A stretch of DNA of 10,876 nt from Alphaproteobacteria bacterium (GCA_013290035.1 JABCYT010000052.1:1-10876); one strand, 5' to 3'; shown: positions 1 through 7,680, counted from the first letter of the stretch. Program-made: numbers and translations. The notes: a model not told the origin generated them from the letters alone.

Positions 1-321
1 ACCATCGAGGGCGTGCGCTACGGCGCCATGCAGGCCAAGCTCGACCGCCAGCAGCGCTCCAACGCCTGGCTCGAGATGGCGCTGGCCGAAGGCAAGAACC
101 GCGAGGTGCGCCGCGTGCTGGCCCAGCTCGACCTGCCGGTGGTGCGCCTGATCAGGATCGCCTTCGGCCCGTTTCATCTGGGCGAGCTCGCGCGCGGCCA
201 TGTCGACGAGATCCCGGCGCAGGCGCTCGACAACCTGCTGGGCGTCAAGCGGCCGCCGCGCAAGGCGGGCTGGGCCAAGCCTCGGTCCAAGGGGCCACAG
301 CCGCGAAAGCGGCGGCACTGA
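1..321 (+). CDS. Pseudouridine synthase, RsuA/RluB family (3' part only)
   Basis: This is the C-terminal 106 residues of a protein that begins before the window; the frame is open from base 1 and stops with TGA at 319-321. The visible part has the typical end of the RsuA/RluB/RluE/RluF catalytic domain: an EGKNREVRR segment, then a hydrophobic VRLIRIAFGP stretch and the LGEL turn. It ends in a Lys/Arg/Pro-rich tail common in RluB-like proteins. The family converts specific uridines in rRNA to pseudouridine in the cytoplasm. The catalytic Asp and any S4 RNA-binding domain would lie upstream and cannot be seen, so I cannot say whether the target is 23S (RluB) or 16S (RsuA) rRNA. The stop overlaps the rsmD start by one base (TGATG), which suggests translational coupling of two rRNA-modification genes. 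Confidence 0.88.
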   Translation, partial: TIEGVRYGAMQAKLDRQQRSNAWLEMALAEGKNREVRRVLAQLDLPVVRLIRIAFGPFHLGELARGHVDEIPAQALDNLLGVKRPPRKAGWAKPRSKGPQPRKRRH

Positions 322-890
322 TGCTGAAGATCGTGGGCGGCAAGCATCGCGGCCGGGCGCTCGTGGCGCCCGAAGGCGGCGCCACGCGCCCGACGGCGAG
401 CCGCGCCCGCGAGGCGCTGTTCAACATCCTGATGCACGCCAAGTGGCGCGAGGACGGCACCTCGCCGCTGATCGACGCGCGCGTGCTCGACGCCTTCGCC
501 GGCACCGGTGCGCTCGGCCTGGAGGCGCTGTCGCGCGGCGCGGCGCACGTCACGTTCCTCGACAACGACGCCAGGGCGACCCGCCTGATCGGCGAGAACG
601 TCGCCAAGCTGGGCGAGACGGCGGCGGCCAAGGTCGTGCGGGGCGACGCCACGCGGCCGCCGCCCGGGCGCGATCCGTGCGATCTCGTCTTCCTCGATCC
701 GCCCTATCGTTCAGGCCAGGCTACGCCCGCGCTGGCCGCGCTGGCGCAGGCCGGCTGGGTGGCGCCGGGCGCCGTCGTCACGGTCGAGCTGGCGCATAAC
801 GAGGACATCGTGCCGCCGGCGGGCTTCGAAGCGATCGACGAACGGCGTTACGGCGCGGCCAAGATCGTCATTCTGAGGCACGCGTCATGA
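321..890 (+). CDS. rsmD: 16S rRNA (guanine966-N2)-methyltransferase RsmD
   Basis: The gene encodes 189 residues, a normal length for RsmD, which methylates N2 of G966 of 16S rRNA using S-adenosylmethionine in the assembled small subunit. The N-terminus carries the family segment RPTASRAREALFNIL (about residues 23-37). The SAM-binding motif I is VLDAFAGTGALGLEAL (about 55-70). The catalytic motif IV is LDPPY (D126-Y129), the [DN]PPY type used for amino-group methylation. The ATG at 321 is chosen because it overlaps the preceding stop (TGATG) and gives the canonical MLKIVGGKHRGR start. The TGA at 888-890 overlaps the next ATG. Neighbours on both sides are co-oriented and coupled. No truncation or missing motif is seen. 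Confidence 0.95.
   Translation: MLKIVGGKHRGRALVAPEGGATRPTASRAREALFNILMHAKWREDGTSPLIDARVLDAFAGTGALGLEALSRGAAHVTFLDNDARATRLIGENVAKLGETAAAKVVRGDATRPPPGRDPCDLVFLDPPYRSGQATPALAALAQAGWVAPGAVVTVELAHNEDIVPPAGFEAIDERRYGAAKIVILRHAS
875..878 (+). promoter_or_regulatory. Ribosome-binding site of the histidine phosphatase gene
   Basis: GAGG lies within the last codons of rsmD, 8 nt before the ATG at 887. It decides the start in favour of the ATGA overlap. Confidence 0.55.
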
Positions 891-1495
891 GGCTTACCGT
901 CCCGCTCTACATGCTGCGCCACGGCGAGACCGCATGGAACACCGAGCGGCGCATGCAGGGCACCAAGAATTCGGACCTGACCGAGCGCGGCCGCGCGCAG
1001 GCATTGGCGATGGGCCGCACGCTCAGGGCCGAGCTCGCGCGCGCGCCGGCGCCCACGATCTTCCTCAGAAGCCCGCTCGGCCGCGTGCGCGAGACGTCGG
1101 AGATCATCGGCCGCGAGCTCGGCCTCGATCCCGGCGAATGGCGCGACGATCCGCGCCTGGCCGAGCTCGGCTATGGCCAGTGGGAAGGCTTCAGCTGGAA
1201 GGAGATCGAGGTCACGCATCCGACGGCGCTTTCCGACTGGCGCGCCGACCCGCACGGCTACTCGCCGCCGGGCGGCGAAACCCATTTCGAGTTGCGCCGG
1301 CGCTCGGAAGCGGTGCTGGCCGATATCGTGGCCTCGGCGACGCGCACCGTCGTGGTGGGCCACGGCGTGAGCGGCGCGGTGCTGCGCGGCATCAATCTCG
1401 GCCTCGATGCCAAGGCGATGTTCGTGCTGGAAAAGCCGCAAGACGCCTTCTTCCGCCTGCTCGCGGGCGTCGAGGAGCGAATCAGCTGCGGCTGA
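887..1495 (+). CDS. Histidine phosphatase family protein (phosphoglycerate-mutase-like)
   Basis: The gene encodes 202 residues of the branch-1 histidine phosphatase superfamily. The phosphate-accepting motif is LRHGET with R11, H12 and G13. The SPLGRVRET segment (62-70) supplies the second conserved arginine, LAELGYGQWEG (91-101) the conserved glutamate region, and VVGHG the second catalytic His (H159). Members include cofactor-dependent phosphoglycerate mutases, GpmB-like broad phosphatases and CobC; nothing here fixes the substrate, so the call stays at family level. It starts at an ATGA overlap with rsmD. A GAGG ribosome-binding site at 875-878, 8 nt upstream, lies inside the rsmD coding region and supports this start. 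The product is probably cytoplasmic, as no signal peptide is visible. It is the last gene of the plus-strand unit and ends 3 bp from the stop of the opposing gene. Confidence 0.9.
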   Translation: MRLTVPLYMLRHGETAWNTERRMQGTKNSDLTERGRAQALAMGRTLRAELARAPAPTIFLRSPLGRVRETSEIIGRELGLDPGEWRDDPRLAELGYGQWEGFSWKEIEVTHPTALSDWRADPHGYSPPGGETHFELRRRSEAVLADIVASATRTVVVGHGVSGAVLRGINLGLDAKAMFVLEKPQDAFFRLLAGVEERISCG

Positions 1496-1498
1496 GAG

Positions 1499-1969
1499 TC
1501 AGCCGCGCACCAGGCGCGCCGTGCGCCGGCAGCCGCCGGTCTCGGTGACCACCAGCCCGCTGCCGTCGCTCTGCGCCGAGAGCTTGCCCTCGCGGCGGTC
1601 GCTGCCCTTCACCGAGGCGACGCTGATCAGCGAGAAGGGCCCGCTGGTGCGGGCCACGCCGTGGATCTGCCACAGGCCGGGCGTCGGCGCAGGCGGCGGG
1701 CCGTGATGCGTGTTGGGCACCGGGCCGTGCGCGGTGGTGTCGTAGGCCGAACCGTCGACGAAGCCGTTCTCGATGGTGAGCACGTAGTCGAGCGGCGCAT
1801 TGCACGAGCCGCCATCGCTCGTGCCGCGCCAGTTGCCGTCGAGGGCGGAGGTCGGCACCGGCTCGGCGCTGCCTTGCGGCGGCGCGACCGGAGACGCCGG
1901 CGTCCGTATCTGCGCCTGGGCGGCACCGGCGATCGACAGCAGAGTGAGCGCCATCAACAGTCGCGTCAT
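1499..1969 (-). CDS. Small secreted protein of unknown function, coupled to mutL
   Basis: The gene encodes 156 residues that I cannot assign to a named family. The first 19-20 residues ([19 protein letters not shown]) are a clear Sec signal peptide with an AxA-type cleavage site, so the product is probably periplasmic or secreted. After a Pro-rich linker (about 21-38) comes LDGNWRG (43-49), which resembles the G-x-W opening of small beta-barrel, lipocalin-like domains, though that is only a resemblance. The rest looks beta-rich. There are just two cysteines in the mature part, C56 and C147, which could form a disulfide. A run rich in His and Pro (81-97) sits in the middle. The ATG at 1969 is chosen because it overlaps the mutL stop (ATGA) and gives the signal peptide; the same frame stays open far upstream, but there it only shadows mutL. 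No good ribosome-binding site is seen, so translation probably depends on mutL. Confidence 0.78.
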   Translation of the reverse strand: MTRLLMALTLLSIAGAAQAQIRTPASPVAPPQGSAEPVPTSALDGNWRGTSDGGSCNAPLDYVLTIENGFVDGSAYDTTAHGPVPNTHHGPPPAPTPGLWQIHGVARTSGPFSLISVASVKGSDRREGKLSAQSDGSGLVVTETGGCRRTARLVRG

Positions 1970-3777
1970 CGTCTGCCGAACAGCCGCTCGATATCGGCCA
2001 GCTTGAGTTCGACATAGGTCGGGCGGCCGTGATTGCACTGGCCGGAGTGCGGCGTCGCCTCCATCTGGCGCAACAGCGCGTTCATCTCCTCGACGCTGAG
2101 CCGGCGGCCGGCGCGCACCGAGGTATGGCAGGCGAGCGTGCCGCACACCTCCTCGACCTTTTCCTTGAGCGACAGGTGATCGCCCAGCTCGGCGAGCTCG
2201 TCGGCGAGATCGCGCACCAGGCCCTGGACGTCGACTTCGCCCAGCACCGCCGGCGTTTCGCGCACCACCACGGCGCCCAGGCCGAACGGCTCCAGCACCA
2301 GGCCCATCTCGGCGAGCTCGGCCGCGCGCGCGGCCAGCCGGCGCGCGCCGTCCTCGCCCACATCGACGACCTCGGGCAGCAGCAGCGCCTGGCGCTTCAC
2401 GCCATCGGCCTCGAGCTGGTCCTTCAGCCGCTCGTGCAGCAGACGCTCGTGGGCCGCGTGCTGATCGACGATCACGACCCCCTGGTCGGTCTGGGCCACG
2501 ATATAGGTTTCGTGCAGCTGCGCACGCGCCACGCCCAGCGGATAGTGCGCGTCGCGGCCGTTGGCGACCTCGGCCTCGACGCGCGCCGACGGCGCGCCGA
2601 GCGGCGCCATGAATTGCGCCGCGGCCTCGGCCAGACCGCGCGGGATCGACGACACGCCGCCTCCCCCGCCCATCGGTAGAGAAGACGAATAACCCGTATG
2701 CGGCCGGAAAGCGCCCAGGGCGGCATCGGACACGGTCGTGCTGGCGCGATGGCCGGCGGCGGCGAGCGCGGTGCGGAGCGCGCCCACGATCAGGCCGCGC
2801 ACGATGCCGGCATCGCGAAAGCGCACCTCGGTCTTGGCGGGATGGACATTGACGTCGACCATGCCGGTCGGCGCTTCGAGGAACAGCGCCACCATGGGAT
2901 GGCGGTCGCGGGCCAGGAAATCCTGGTAGGCGCCGCGCACCGCGCCGGCCAGAAGCTTGTCGCGCACCGGCCGGCCGTTGACGAAGAGATACTGGTGCTG
3001 GCCGGTCGGGCGGTTGAGCGTCGGCAGGCCGGCGAAGCCCGTCAGCCGGAAGCCCTCGCGGTTGGCGCCAATGGCCACCGTGTTGTCGGCGAATTCGCGA
3101 CCCATGATCGCCGCCAGCCGCTCGAGCCGCAGCGCATCGGCGTCGTGCAGCAGCGACGGATTGGCCGCTGCCAGGTCGATCAGCGTGCGCTCTTCGCTTT
3201 CCAGGCGAAAGCCGACCGCGGGATGGGCCATGGCGAGGCGGCGCATGGCGTCGGCGACATGGCCCGATTCGGTGCGCGGCTCCTTCAGGAACTTCAGCCG
3301 GGCGGGCGTGGCAAAGAAAAGATCGCGGACCTCGACGCGCGTGCCGGGCGGATGCGCGGCGGGTTTGGCTTCGCCCTTGGCGCCGCCGTCGATCTCCAGG
3401 CTCCACGCCTCCGCGGCAGCAGCCGGCCGCGAGGTGATGGTGAAGCGGCTGACGGAGGCGATCGAGGGCAGCGCCTCGCCGCGGAAGCCGAGCGTACGGA
3501 TGTCGCCCAGATCGTCGCCGGGCAGCTTGGACGTGCAATGGCGCTCGACCGCCAGGGTGAGTTCCTCGCGCGACATGCCGACGCCGTCGTCGACCACCGA
3601 GAGGAAGGTACGGCCGCCTTCCTTCAGCGTGACGGCGATGCGGCGCGCGCCCGCGTCGATCGCATTCTCGACCAGCTCCTTCACCGCACTGGCCGGACGC
3701 TCGACCACTTCGCCGGCGGCGATGCGGTTCACCAGGTTGGACGGCAGGCGCCTCAGGACTGTGGATCGCGCGCTCAT
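1966..3777 (-). CDS. mutL: DNA mismatch repair protein MutL (endonuclease type)
   Basis: The gene encodes 603 residues with the complete two-domain MutL architecture. The N-terminal GHKL ATPase has [10 protein letters not shown] (E34 is the general base, N38 binds magnesium), DDGVG (63-67) and GFRGEAL (97-103). The central linker, about 350-400, is low in complexity and includes a run of five glycines. The C-terminal domain has the metal-dependent nicking motif DQHA-x2-E-x4-E at 438-449, plus the other metal ligands ACH (C550) and CNH (C581, H583) followed by GRPT. MutL links mismatch recognition by MutS to strand removal; forms with this motif nick the new strand themselves, as in organisms without MutH. 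The start at 3777 gives [25 protein letters not shown], slightly longer than usual before the conserved IAAGEVV. Its TGA overlaps the start of the downstream secreted-protein gene. A 60-bp gap without an obvious ribosome-binding site or terminator separates it from the M16 gene. Confidence 0.97.
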   Translation of the reverse strand: MSARSTVLRRLPSNLVNRIAAGEVVERPASAVKELVENAIDAGARRIAVTLKEGGRTFLSVVDDGVGMSREELTLAVERHCTSKLPGDDLGDIRTLGFRGEALPSIASVSRFTITSRPAAAAEAWSLEIDGGAKGEAKPAAHPPGTRVEVRDLFFATPARLKFLKEPRTESGHVADAMRRLAMAHPAVGFRLESEERTLIDLAAANPSLLHDADALRLERLAAIMGREFADNTVAIGANREGFRLTGFAGLPTLNRPTGQHQYLFVNGRPVRDKLLAGAVRGAYQDFLARDRHPMVALFLEAPTGMVDVNVHPAKTEVRFRDAGIVRGLIVGALRTALAAAGHRASTTVSDAALGAFRPHTGYSSSLPMGGGGGVSSIPRGLAEAAAQFMAPLGAPSARVEAEVANGRDAHYPLGVARAQLHETYIVAQTDQGVVIVDQHAAHERLLHERLKDQLEADGVKRQALLLPEVVDVGEDGARRLAARAAELAEMGLVLEPFGLGAVVVRETPAVLGEVDVQGLVRDLADELAELGDHLSLKEKVEEVCGTLACHTSVRAGRRLSVEEMNALLRQMEATPHSGQCNHGRPTYVELKLADIERLFGRR

Positions 3778-3837
3778 GGTGCGGCCAGTTTACGTCCGCC
3801 GGCGTGCGGAAAGATACTGGCCATGCGGCGGCACCCT

Positions 3838-5163
3838 CTAAGGATCGGCGGTGATGCCCACAGGCTTGCCGACGACAACCGTGGTCGTCGCCTCGTCGTG
3901 CAGCAGGCGGCGGGCGATCCGGCGGACGTCGTCGATCTTGACGGCGCCGATCAAGGCGGCGCGCCTGGTCAGGTGATCGGGCGGCAGGTTATCGACCTGC
4001 ATCGAGTGCAGCAGGTTCGCGACCGCGCTCGACGAATCGAGCGACAGCGCCAGCGCACCCGTGAGATAGGTCTTGGCGTCGACGAATTCCTGCTCGGTCG
4101 GGCCGTCGGTGCGCAGGCGCGCCAGCTCGGCGCGCACGACGCGGAGCGCCTCGGCGATCCGCTCGTTGGCCGAGGCCGTCGAGATCACCAGGAGGGCGGC
4201 CTTGCGGTAGACGCGGAGCGTGCTCGATGCGCCGTAGGCCAGGCCGCGCTTTTCGCGCACTTCGCTGAACAGCCGCGACTGCTGGCCGCCGCCGCCCAGG
4301 ATGTGATTGAGCGCCAGCGCTGCGTACCAGTCGGGATCGTCGCGCGCGATGCCGGGCAACGCCATCAGCGCCGTGCTCTGCGGCACGGCACGCTCGACGA
4401 CGACGGTGCGCGGCCGGGTGGGCGGCTGCCACTCGCTCGGCAGCGGCAGCGGCGCGCCCAACGGCAGGCTGCCGAAGGCGCGATCGAGCAGGCGGCCGAG
4501 CTCGGCTTCGTCGATATCGCCGACCGCGGCCACGAGCAGGCCGCTGCGCATCAGCAGCGCGCCCGCCCGCTGCTTGAGGATCGGCGGCGTGAGCGTCTTC
4601 AGATCGTCGGCCGTGCCGTCGGGATCGTTGCCATAGGGGTGGCCGGCGAACTCCGTGGCCATCAGCGTGCGGGCGGCGACCGATGCCGGCCGCTCTTTCG
4701 CCTGGTTCAAGGCAGCGACGATCTGGGCGCGGCGCTGCTCGACCATGTCGGCGTCGAAACGCGGCTCGGTGAGGGCCAGCCGCAACAGCTCGAAGCCCTC
4801 CTCGCGGTTGACCGACAGCACGCGCAACGTGCCCATCAGCCGATCGAGCGAGGTGCTGAAGCCGAGCGACGCGGCGGCATCCTCCTGGCGCCGCTGGAAA
4901 GCCTGGAAGGCGAGCGGTCCCGCGCCATCGGTCAGCAGCGTGGCCATCAGGTTGGTGACGCCGGACTGGCCCTTGGGATCCGACGCAGCGCCCCCGGCGA
5001 AGGAGAAGGACAGCGACACCACGGGCGCGCTCTTGTCCTGCACCAGCCATGCCTTGAGCCCGAGCGGCGTCGTCACCGCCTTGATGTCGACCGCACCAGC
5101 GGCGGCGGGCAGCCAGAGCATCACCGCGGCGAGGGCTGCGAGCAGGCGGCGCGAGACGATCAT
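3838..5163 (-). CDS. M16 family peptidase-like protein, zinc-site-lacking subunit
   Basis: The gene encodes 441 residues with a signal peptide (about 1-23, ending AAAGA) and two M16 (pitrilysin/MPP-like) halves. Where an active M16 enzyme has HxxEH, this protein reads NLMAT (71-75) in an otherwise alignable GVTNLMATLL context, so all three zinc-site residues are replaced. It does keep the substrate-binding arginine/tyrosine pair of the C-terminal half, in EVREKRGLAYG (R303, Y310), next to LGGGGQQSRLF. In known two-subunit M16 peptidases one chain carries the zinc site and the other the R/Y pair, so this looks like the partner of the product of the gene just upstream. It is probably periplasmic. 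Its ATG overlaps the stop of that gene (ATGA), with AAGG 9 nt ahead. The stop is TAG. The natural substrate cannot be told from sequence. Confidence 0.92.
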   Translation of the reverse strand: MIVSRRLLAALAAVMLWLPAAAGAVDIKAVTTPLGLKAWLVQDKSAPVVSLSFSFAGGAASDPKGQSGVTNLMATLLTDGAGPLAFQAFQRRQEDAAASLGFSTSLDRLMGTLRVLSVNREEGFELLRLALTEPRFDADMVEQRRAQIVAALNQAKERPASVAARTLMATEFAGHPYGNDPDGTADDLKTLTPPILKQRAGALLMRSGLLVAAVGDIDEAELGRLLDRAFGSLPLGAPLPLPSEWQPPTRPRTVVVERAVPQSTALMALPGIARDDPDWYAALALNHILGGGGQQSRLFSEVREKRGLAYGASSTLRVYRKAALLVISTASANERIAEALRVVRAELARLRTDGPTEQEFVDAKTYLTGALALSLDSSSAVANLLHSMQVDNLPPDHLTRRAALIGAVKIDDVRRIARRLLHDEATTTVVVGKPVGITADP

Positions 5164-6524
5164 CGGGCGCCGCCTTGCGGCGTCAGCATGGCGGTCACCA
5201 GGCCGTCGGGCCGCCAGACATGACGCGCGGCGGCCACCACGTCAGCCGGCGTGACGGCTGCGATGCGCTGCGGCCAGGCGTCGATATCGGCCATCGTGCC
5301 GCCAATGGCCAGCGTGGCGCCGTAGGTGCGCGGACCGCTCGCCAGGGAGTCCTGCGCATAGATCGCGGCGGCCAGAAGCCGGTTCTGCGCCCGTTCCACT
5401 TCCTCCGCCGTGACGCCCTCGTCGATCAGCTTGCCGAGCTGGCCGCCGACGGCGCTCTCGACTTCCGCCATCGGGCTGGTCGACGCGGGATGGACGCCGA
5501 GATCGAACGAGGTGAGGCCGAGACTGGTCGGGCTGTAGCTCGCCCAGGCCGAGAGGCCGAGCTTGCGATCGACCACCAGGGCGCGCCACAGGCGGCTGGT
5601 CTCGCCGCCGCCCAGCAGGCGGGCCAGCACCTGCAGCGCATAGGCGTGCTGCGTCAGGCCCTTGGCATAGGACGGCGCCAGGTAATGCCGCGACCAGCGC
5701 GGCTCGGCCACGCGGGCATCGGCGCGGATCGTGCGCTGCGGCAGGTCGGCTGCGCCCGCGTCGGGACGGCGGCGCGGCTCGACCTTGCGGGCGGCGAGCG
5801 GACCGTAATACTTCTCGGCCAGCTTGCGCACCTGCTCGACCGTGGTGTCGCCGGCCACGATCAGGATCGCGTTGTTGGGTGCGTAGTATTTGCCGTAAAA
5901 CGCCATCAGGTCGGCGACGGTGAGCCGCTTCACGTCCTCGACATAGCCGCTGACCGGCATGCCGTAGGGCTTGTGCCGGCCGAACAGCTGCTCGCTTACC
6001 GCCTCGTCGAGGAGCGCGCTGGGCGAATTCTCGGTGCGCATGCGCCGCTCCTCGAGCACCACCTGGCGCTCGGGGATCAGTTCCTTCTCGGTGATGCGCA
6101 GGCCCGTCATGCGATCGGCTTCCATGCGCATCACGAGGTCGAGCCGGTCGGGCGCCACCGTCTGGTAGTAGCCGGTCGAGTCATAGGTCGTGTAGGCGTT
6201 GTCGCGCCCGCCGTTCTTCGACACGGTGCGCGAGAACTCGGCGGGCGCCACCGTCGCGGTGCCCTTGAACATCATATGCTCGAGGAAGTGCGCGATGCCG
6301 GTCTTGCCGAACACCTCGTCGGCGCTGCCGACCTTGTAGATCACCAGCTGGGTGACGATCGGCGCGCGAGTCGACGGCAGCACGACGACCTGCAGGCCAT
6401 TGGCGAGCGTGAAGGTCTCGGCGCGGCGGCGCTCGACGGAGAACAGCTTGGCCCACGCCGGCGCCTGCGGCGCGAACGCCAGGCCCGCGCCGAGGCCGCC
6501 GAGCAGGGCACGGCGACGCATCAT
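5160..6524 (-). CDS. M16 family zinc peptidase, catalytic subunit
   Basis: The gene encodes 454 residues, the usual size for a short (M16B) peptidase subunit. The inverted zinc motif is intact: HFLEH at 79-83 (H79, H83 as ligands, E82 catalytic), in the context GKTGIAHFLEHMMFKGT. A third glutamate ligand is expected near E158/E159 in VVLEERRMRTEN. The C-terminal half has LLGGGETSRLW but reads DRKLGLSAWASY where the R/Y substrate-binding pair would be, so that pair is not conserved; the adjacent gene supplies it. The N-terminus MMRRRALLGGLGAGLAFAPQAPAWA is an export signal with a twin-arginine-like start and an AxA-type cleavage site, so Tat export is possible but not certain. Two ATGs stand side by side at 6524 and 6521, and either could be used. 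It lies 11 bp after the lipoprotein gene and overlaps the next gene by 4 bp. Confidence 0.93.
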   Translation of the reverse strand: MMRRRALLGGLGAGLAFAPQAPAWAKLFSVERRRAETFTLANGLQVVVLPSTRAPIVTQLVIYKVGSADEVFGKTGIAHFLEHMMFKGTATVAPAEFSRTVSKNGGRDNAYTTYDSTGYYQTVAPDRLDLVMRMEADRMTGLRITEKELIPERQVVLEERRMRTENSPSALLDEAVSEQLFGRHKPYGMPVSGYVEDVKRLTVADLMAFYGKYYAPNNAILIVAGDTTVEQVRKLAEKYYGPLAARKVEPRRRPDAGAADLPQRTIRADARVAEPRWSRHYLAPSYAKGLTQHAYALQVLARLLGGGETSRLWRALVVDRKLGLSAWASYSPTSLGLTSFDLGVHPASTSPMAEVESAVGGQLGKLIDEGVTAEEVERAQNRLLAAAIYAQDSLASGPRTYGATLAIGGTMADIDAWPQRIAAVTPADVVAAARHVWRPDGLVTAMLTPQGGAR

Positions 6525-6535
6525 CGGGCTCGCGC

Positions 6536-7129
6536 TCAGAATATGCCTTCGAGAAGGCCGCGCTTGCGCCGCGTGATGGTCGGCGGGTTGCCGGTGGCGG
6601 GCTGGCCGGCCGCCTGGGCGTCACGCAGGCGCTGCTGCTCCTTGGTCGGATCGATGATGGTGCCCGAGGGCGGGGTGTCCTGCCAGAAGATCAGGCTGTC
6701 GACGAAGGACTTGTCGTTGTCGTTGAGCGTCTTGGTATCCTGGTTGACCCGGCTGCGGATGTTGGGGTCGATGCCGCTGCCGGCGCTCTGGCCCGCCTTC
6801 TGAACCAGCGCCTGCTCCGAGCCGGTCGCGGCGGGCGGCGGCGGGCCACCGCCGCCGGGGACGCGCTGCTGCAGGCGGCCGGCCAGCGCCGGCGACAGCG
6901 CCTCCTTGGCCTGGTCGGCCGGAGTCACTTCCTGCGGCCTGGGCTCGCCCGGCCGCGGCGGGCGCAGCTCGGCGTTGGGCGGCATGGTGAGCGGCGAATG
7001 CGAGACGATCTTGAATTCGTCGGGCGACACTTTCTTGCCGCCGCCGATATTCTCCAACATGCTGCAGCCGCCCAGTGCAATGGGCCCCAGGGCGACAAGG
7101 CAAAGGGGGATCAGGCTCGTGCGTCGCAT
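6536..7129 (-). CDS. bamF: DUF3035 lipoprotein, BamF-like outer-membrane assembly factor
   Basis: The gene encodes 197 residues with a lipoprotein signal: a charged start, a hydrophobic core and lipobox LGGC, with C22 as the lipidated residue. Ser follows the Cys, which by the usual Lol rule sends it to the outer membrane. The mature part starts with PDEFKIVSHSPLTMPPNAELRPPRPGEPRPQE (about 36-67), the hallmark of the alphaproteobacterial DUF3035 family. A member of this family has been described as BamF, a lipoprotein of the BAM complex that inserts outer-membrane beta-barrels in Caulobacter. The middle has a Gly/Pro-rich stretch (GGGGPPPPA) and the end is basic. A GAAGGA ribosome-binding site sits 6 nt before the ATG. 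The gene lies 45 bp after lspA, whose product would cleave this very class of precursor. The family call is firm; the Bam role is inferred from the family. Confidence 0.88.
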   Translation of the reverse strand: MRRTSLIPLCLVALGPIALGGCSMLENIGGGKKVSPDEFKIVSHSPLTMPPNAELRPPRPGEPRPQEVTPADQAKEALSPALAGRLQQRVPGGGGPPPPAATGSEQALVQKAGQSAGSGIDPNIRSRVNQDTKTLNDNDKSFVDSLIFWQDTPPSGTIIDPTKEQQRLRDAQAAGQPATGNPPTITRRKRGLLEGIF

Positions 7130-7135
7130 CGTTCG

Positions 7136-7141
7136 TCCTTC
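7136..7141 (-). promoter_or_regulatory. Ribosome-binding site of the bamF-like gene
   Basis: On the minus strand GAAGGA stands 6 nt before the ATG at 7129, a strong Shine-Dalgarno match that fixes this start. Confidence 0.7.
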
Positions 7142-7174
7142 GGGGTCCGCTTCTGTCCGCTGATCATGGCCGCA

Positions 7175-7657
7175 TCAGGGCGCGCGCTGTTTTTCGCCGA
7201 CGAGAGAATCGATGAGCATCAGCGCGACGCCGACAACGATCGCCGAATCGGCGACATTGAACGCCGGCCAATGCCAGTGGCCAATGTGGAAATCAGCGAA
7301 ATCGAAGACCGCTCCCCACCGGGCGCGGTCGATAACATTGCCGATAGCGCCGCCCATGACAAGGCCGATGCCCCAGCCGGTCAGCACCCGGTCGGTTCGT
7401 CGCAGCCACACGAACAGCCCGACGCAGACCGCGACCGCGACCGCCGACAGGACCCACGGCGGCAGCGCGCCGTCGCCGCCCAGAAGCCCGAAGCTGACGC
7501 CCCGGTTCCACACGATCACCAGCCGGAAGAAGCCGTCGATTACCGGCACGATGGCGTCGACTTTTTTCAGGTAGCCCAGCAGGAACTGCTTGGACACCTG
7601 GTCGACGATCAGGGTGACGATGACCAGGATCATCGCCTGGCGGTCAATCGGCCTCAT
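7175..7657 (-). CDS. lspA: Lipoprotein signal peptidase (signal peptidase II)
   Basis: From the start chosen here the protein has 160 residues, the normal length for LspA, the inner-membrane aspartyl peptidase that removes the signal peptide from lipidated prolipoproteins. Four hydrophobic segments can be seen (about 8-24, 67-85, 92-107 and 136-152). The catalytic aspartates are D110 in GNVIDR and D137 in FNVADSAI. VDQVSK (19-23 region) and NRGVSFG (51-57) are the other conserved family segments. The frame is open 32 codons further upstream, but that stretch runs through a palindromic repeat. An AAGGA ribosome-binding site stands 8 nt before the ATG at 7657 and only 2 nt before another ATG at 7663, so 7657 is preferred. 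The gene follows ileS, a common ileS-lspA order, but here a repeat separates the two. The bamF-like lipoprotein gene comes next. Confidence 0.95.
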   Translation of the reverse strand: MRPIDRQAMILVIVTLIVDQVSKQFLLGYLKKVDAIVPVIDGFFRLVIVWNRGVSFGLLGGDGALPPWVLSAVAVAVCVGLFVWLRRTDRVLTGWGIGLVMGGAIGNVIDRARWGAVFDFADFHIGHWHWPAFNVADSAIVVGVALMLIDSLVGEKQRAP

Positions 7658-7665
7658 GAGCATCG

Positions 7666-7670
7666 TCCTT
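7666..7670 (-). promoter_or_regulatory. Ribosome-binding site that decides the lspA start
   Basis: AAGGA on the minus strand lies 8 nt from the ATG at 7657 and 2 nt from the ATG at 7663. The first spacing is normal and the second is too short. Confidence 0.65.
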
Positions 7671-7680
7671 GCAACAGCCC

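Noticed and set aside
1970..3538. N-terminal extension of the secreted-protein frame to 679 codons
   Set aside because: The extension overlaps mutL in another frame and is Arg-rich. The signal peptide and the ATGA overlap at 1969 give the true start.
3778..3837. Inverted repeat GGCCAGT/ACTGGCC in the gap between mutL and the M16 gene as a terminator
   Set aside because: The 7-bp arms are 26 bases apart with only a weak inner stem and no T-run on either strand. I found no convincing promoter there either.
2698..5223. 841-codon open frame on the plus strand
   Set aside because: It lies antisense to mutL and the M16 gene, both of which have clear family motifs. Its translation is rich in Arg, Gly, Ala, Gln and His with no motif; it is the usual open shadow frame of high-GC DNA.
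5175..6803. 542-codon open frame on the plus strand
   Set aside because: It is antisense to the catalytic M16 gene, whose HFLEH motif and signal peptide establish the real frame.
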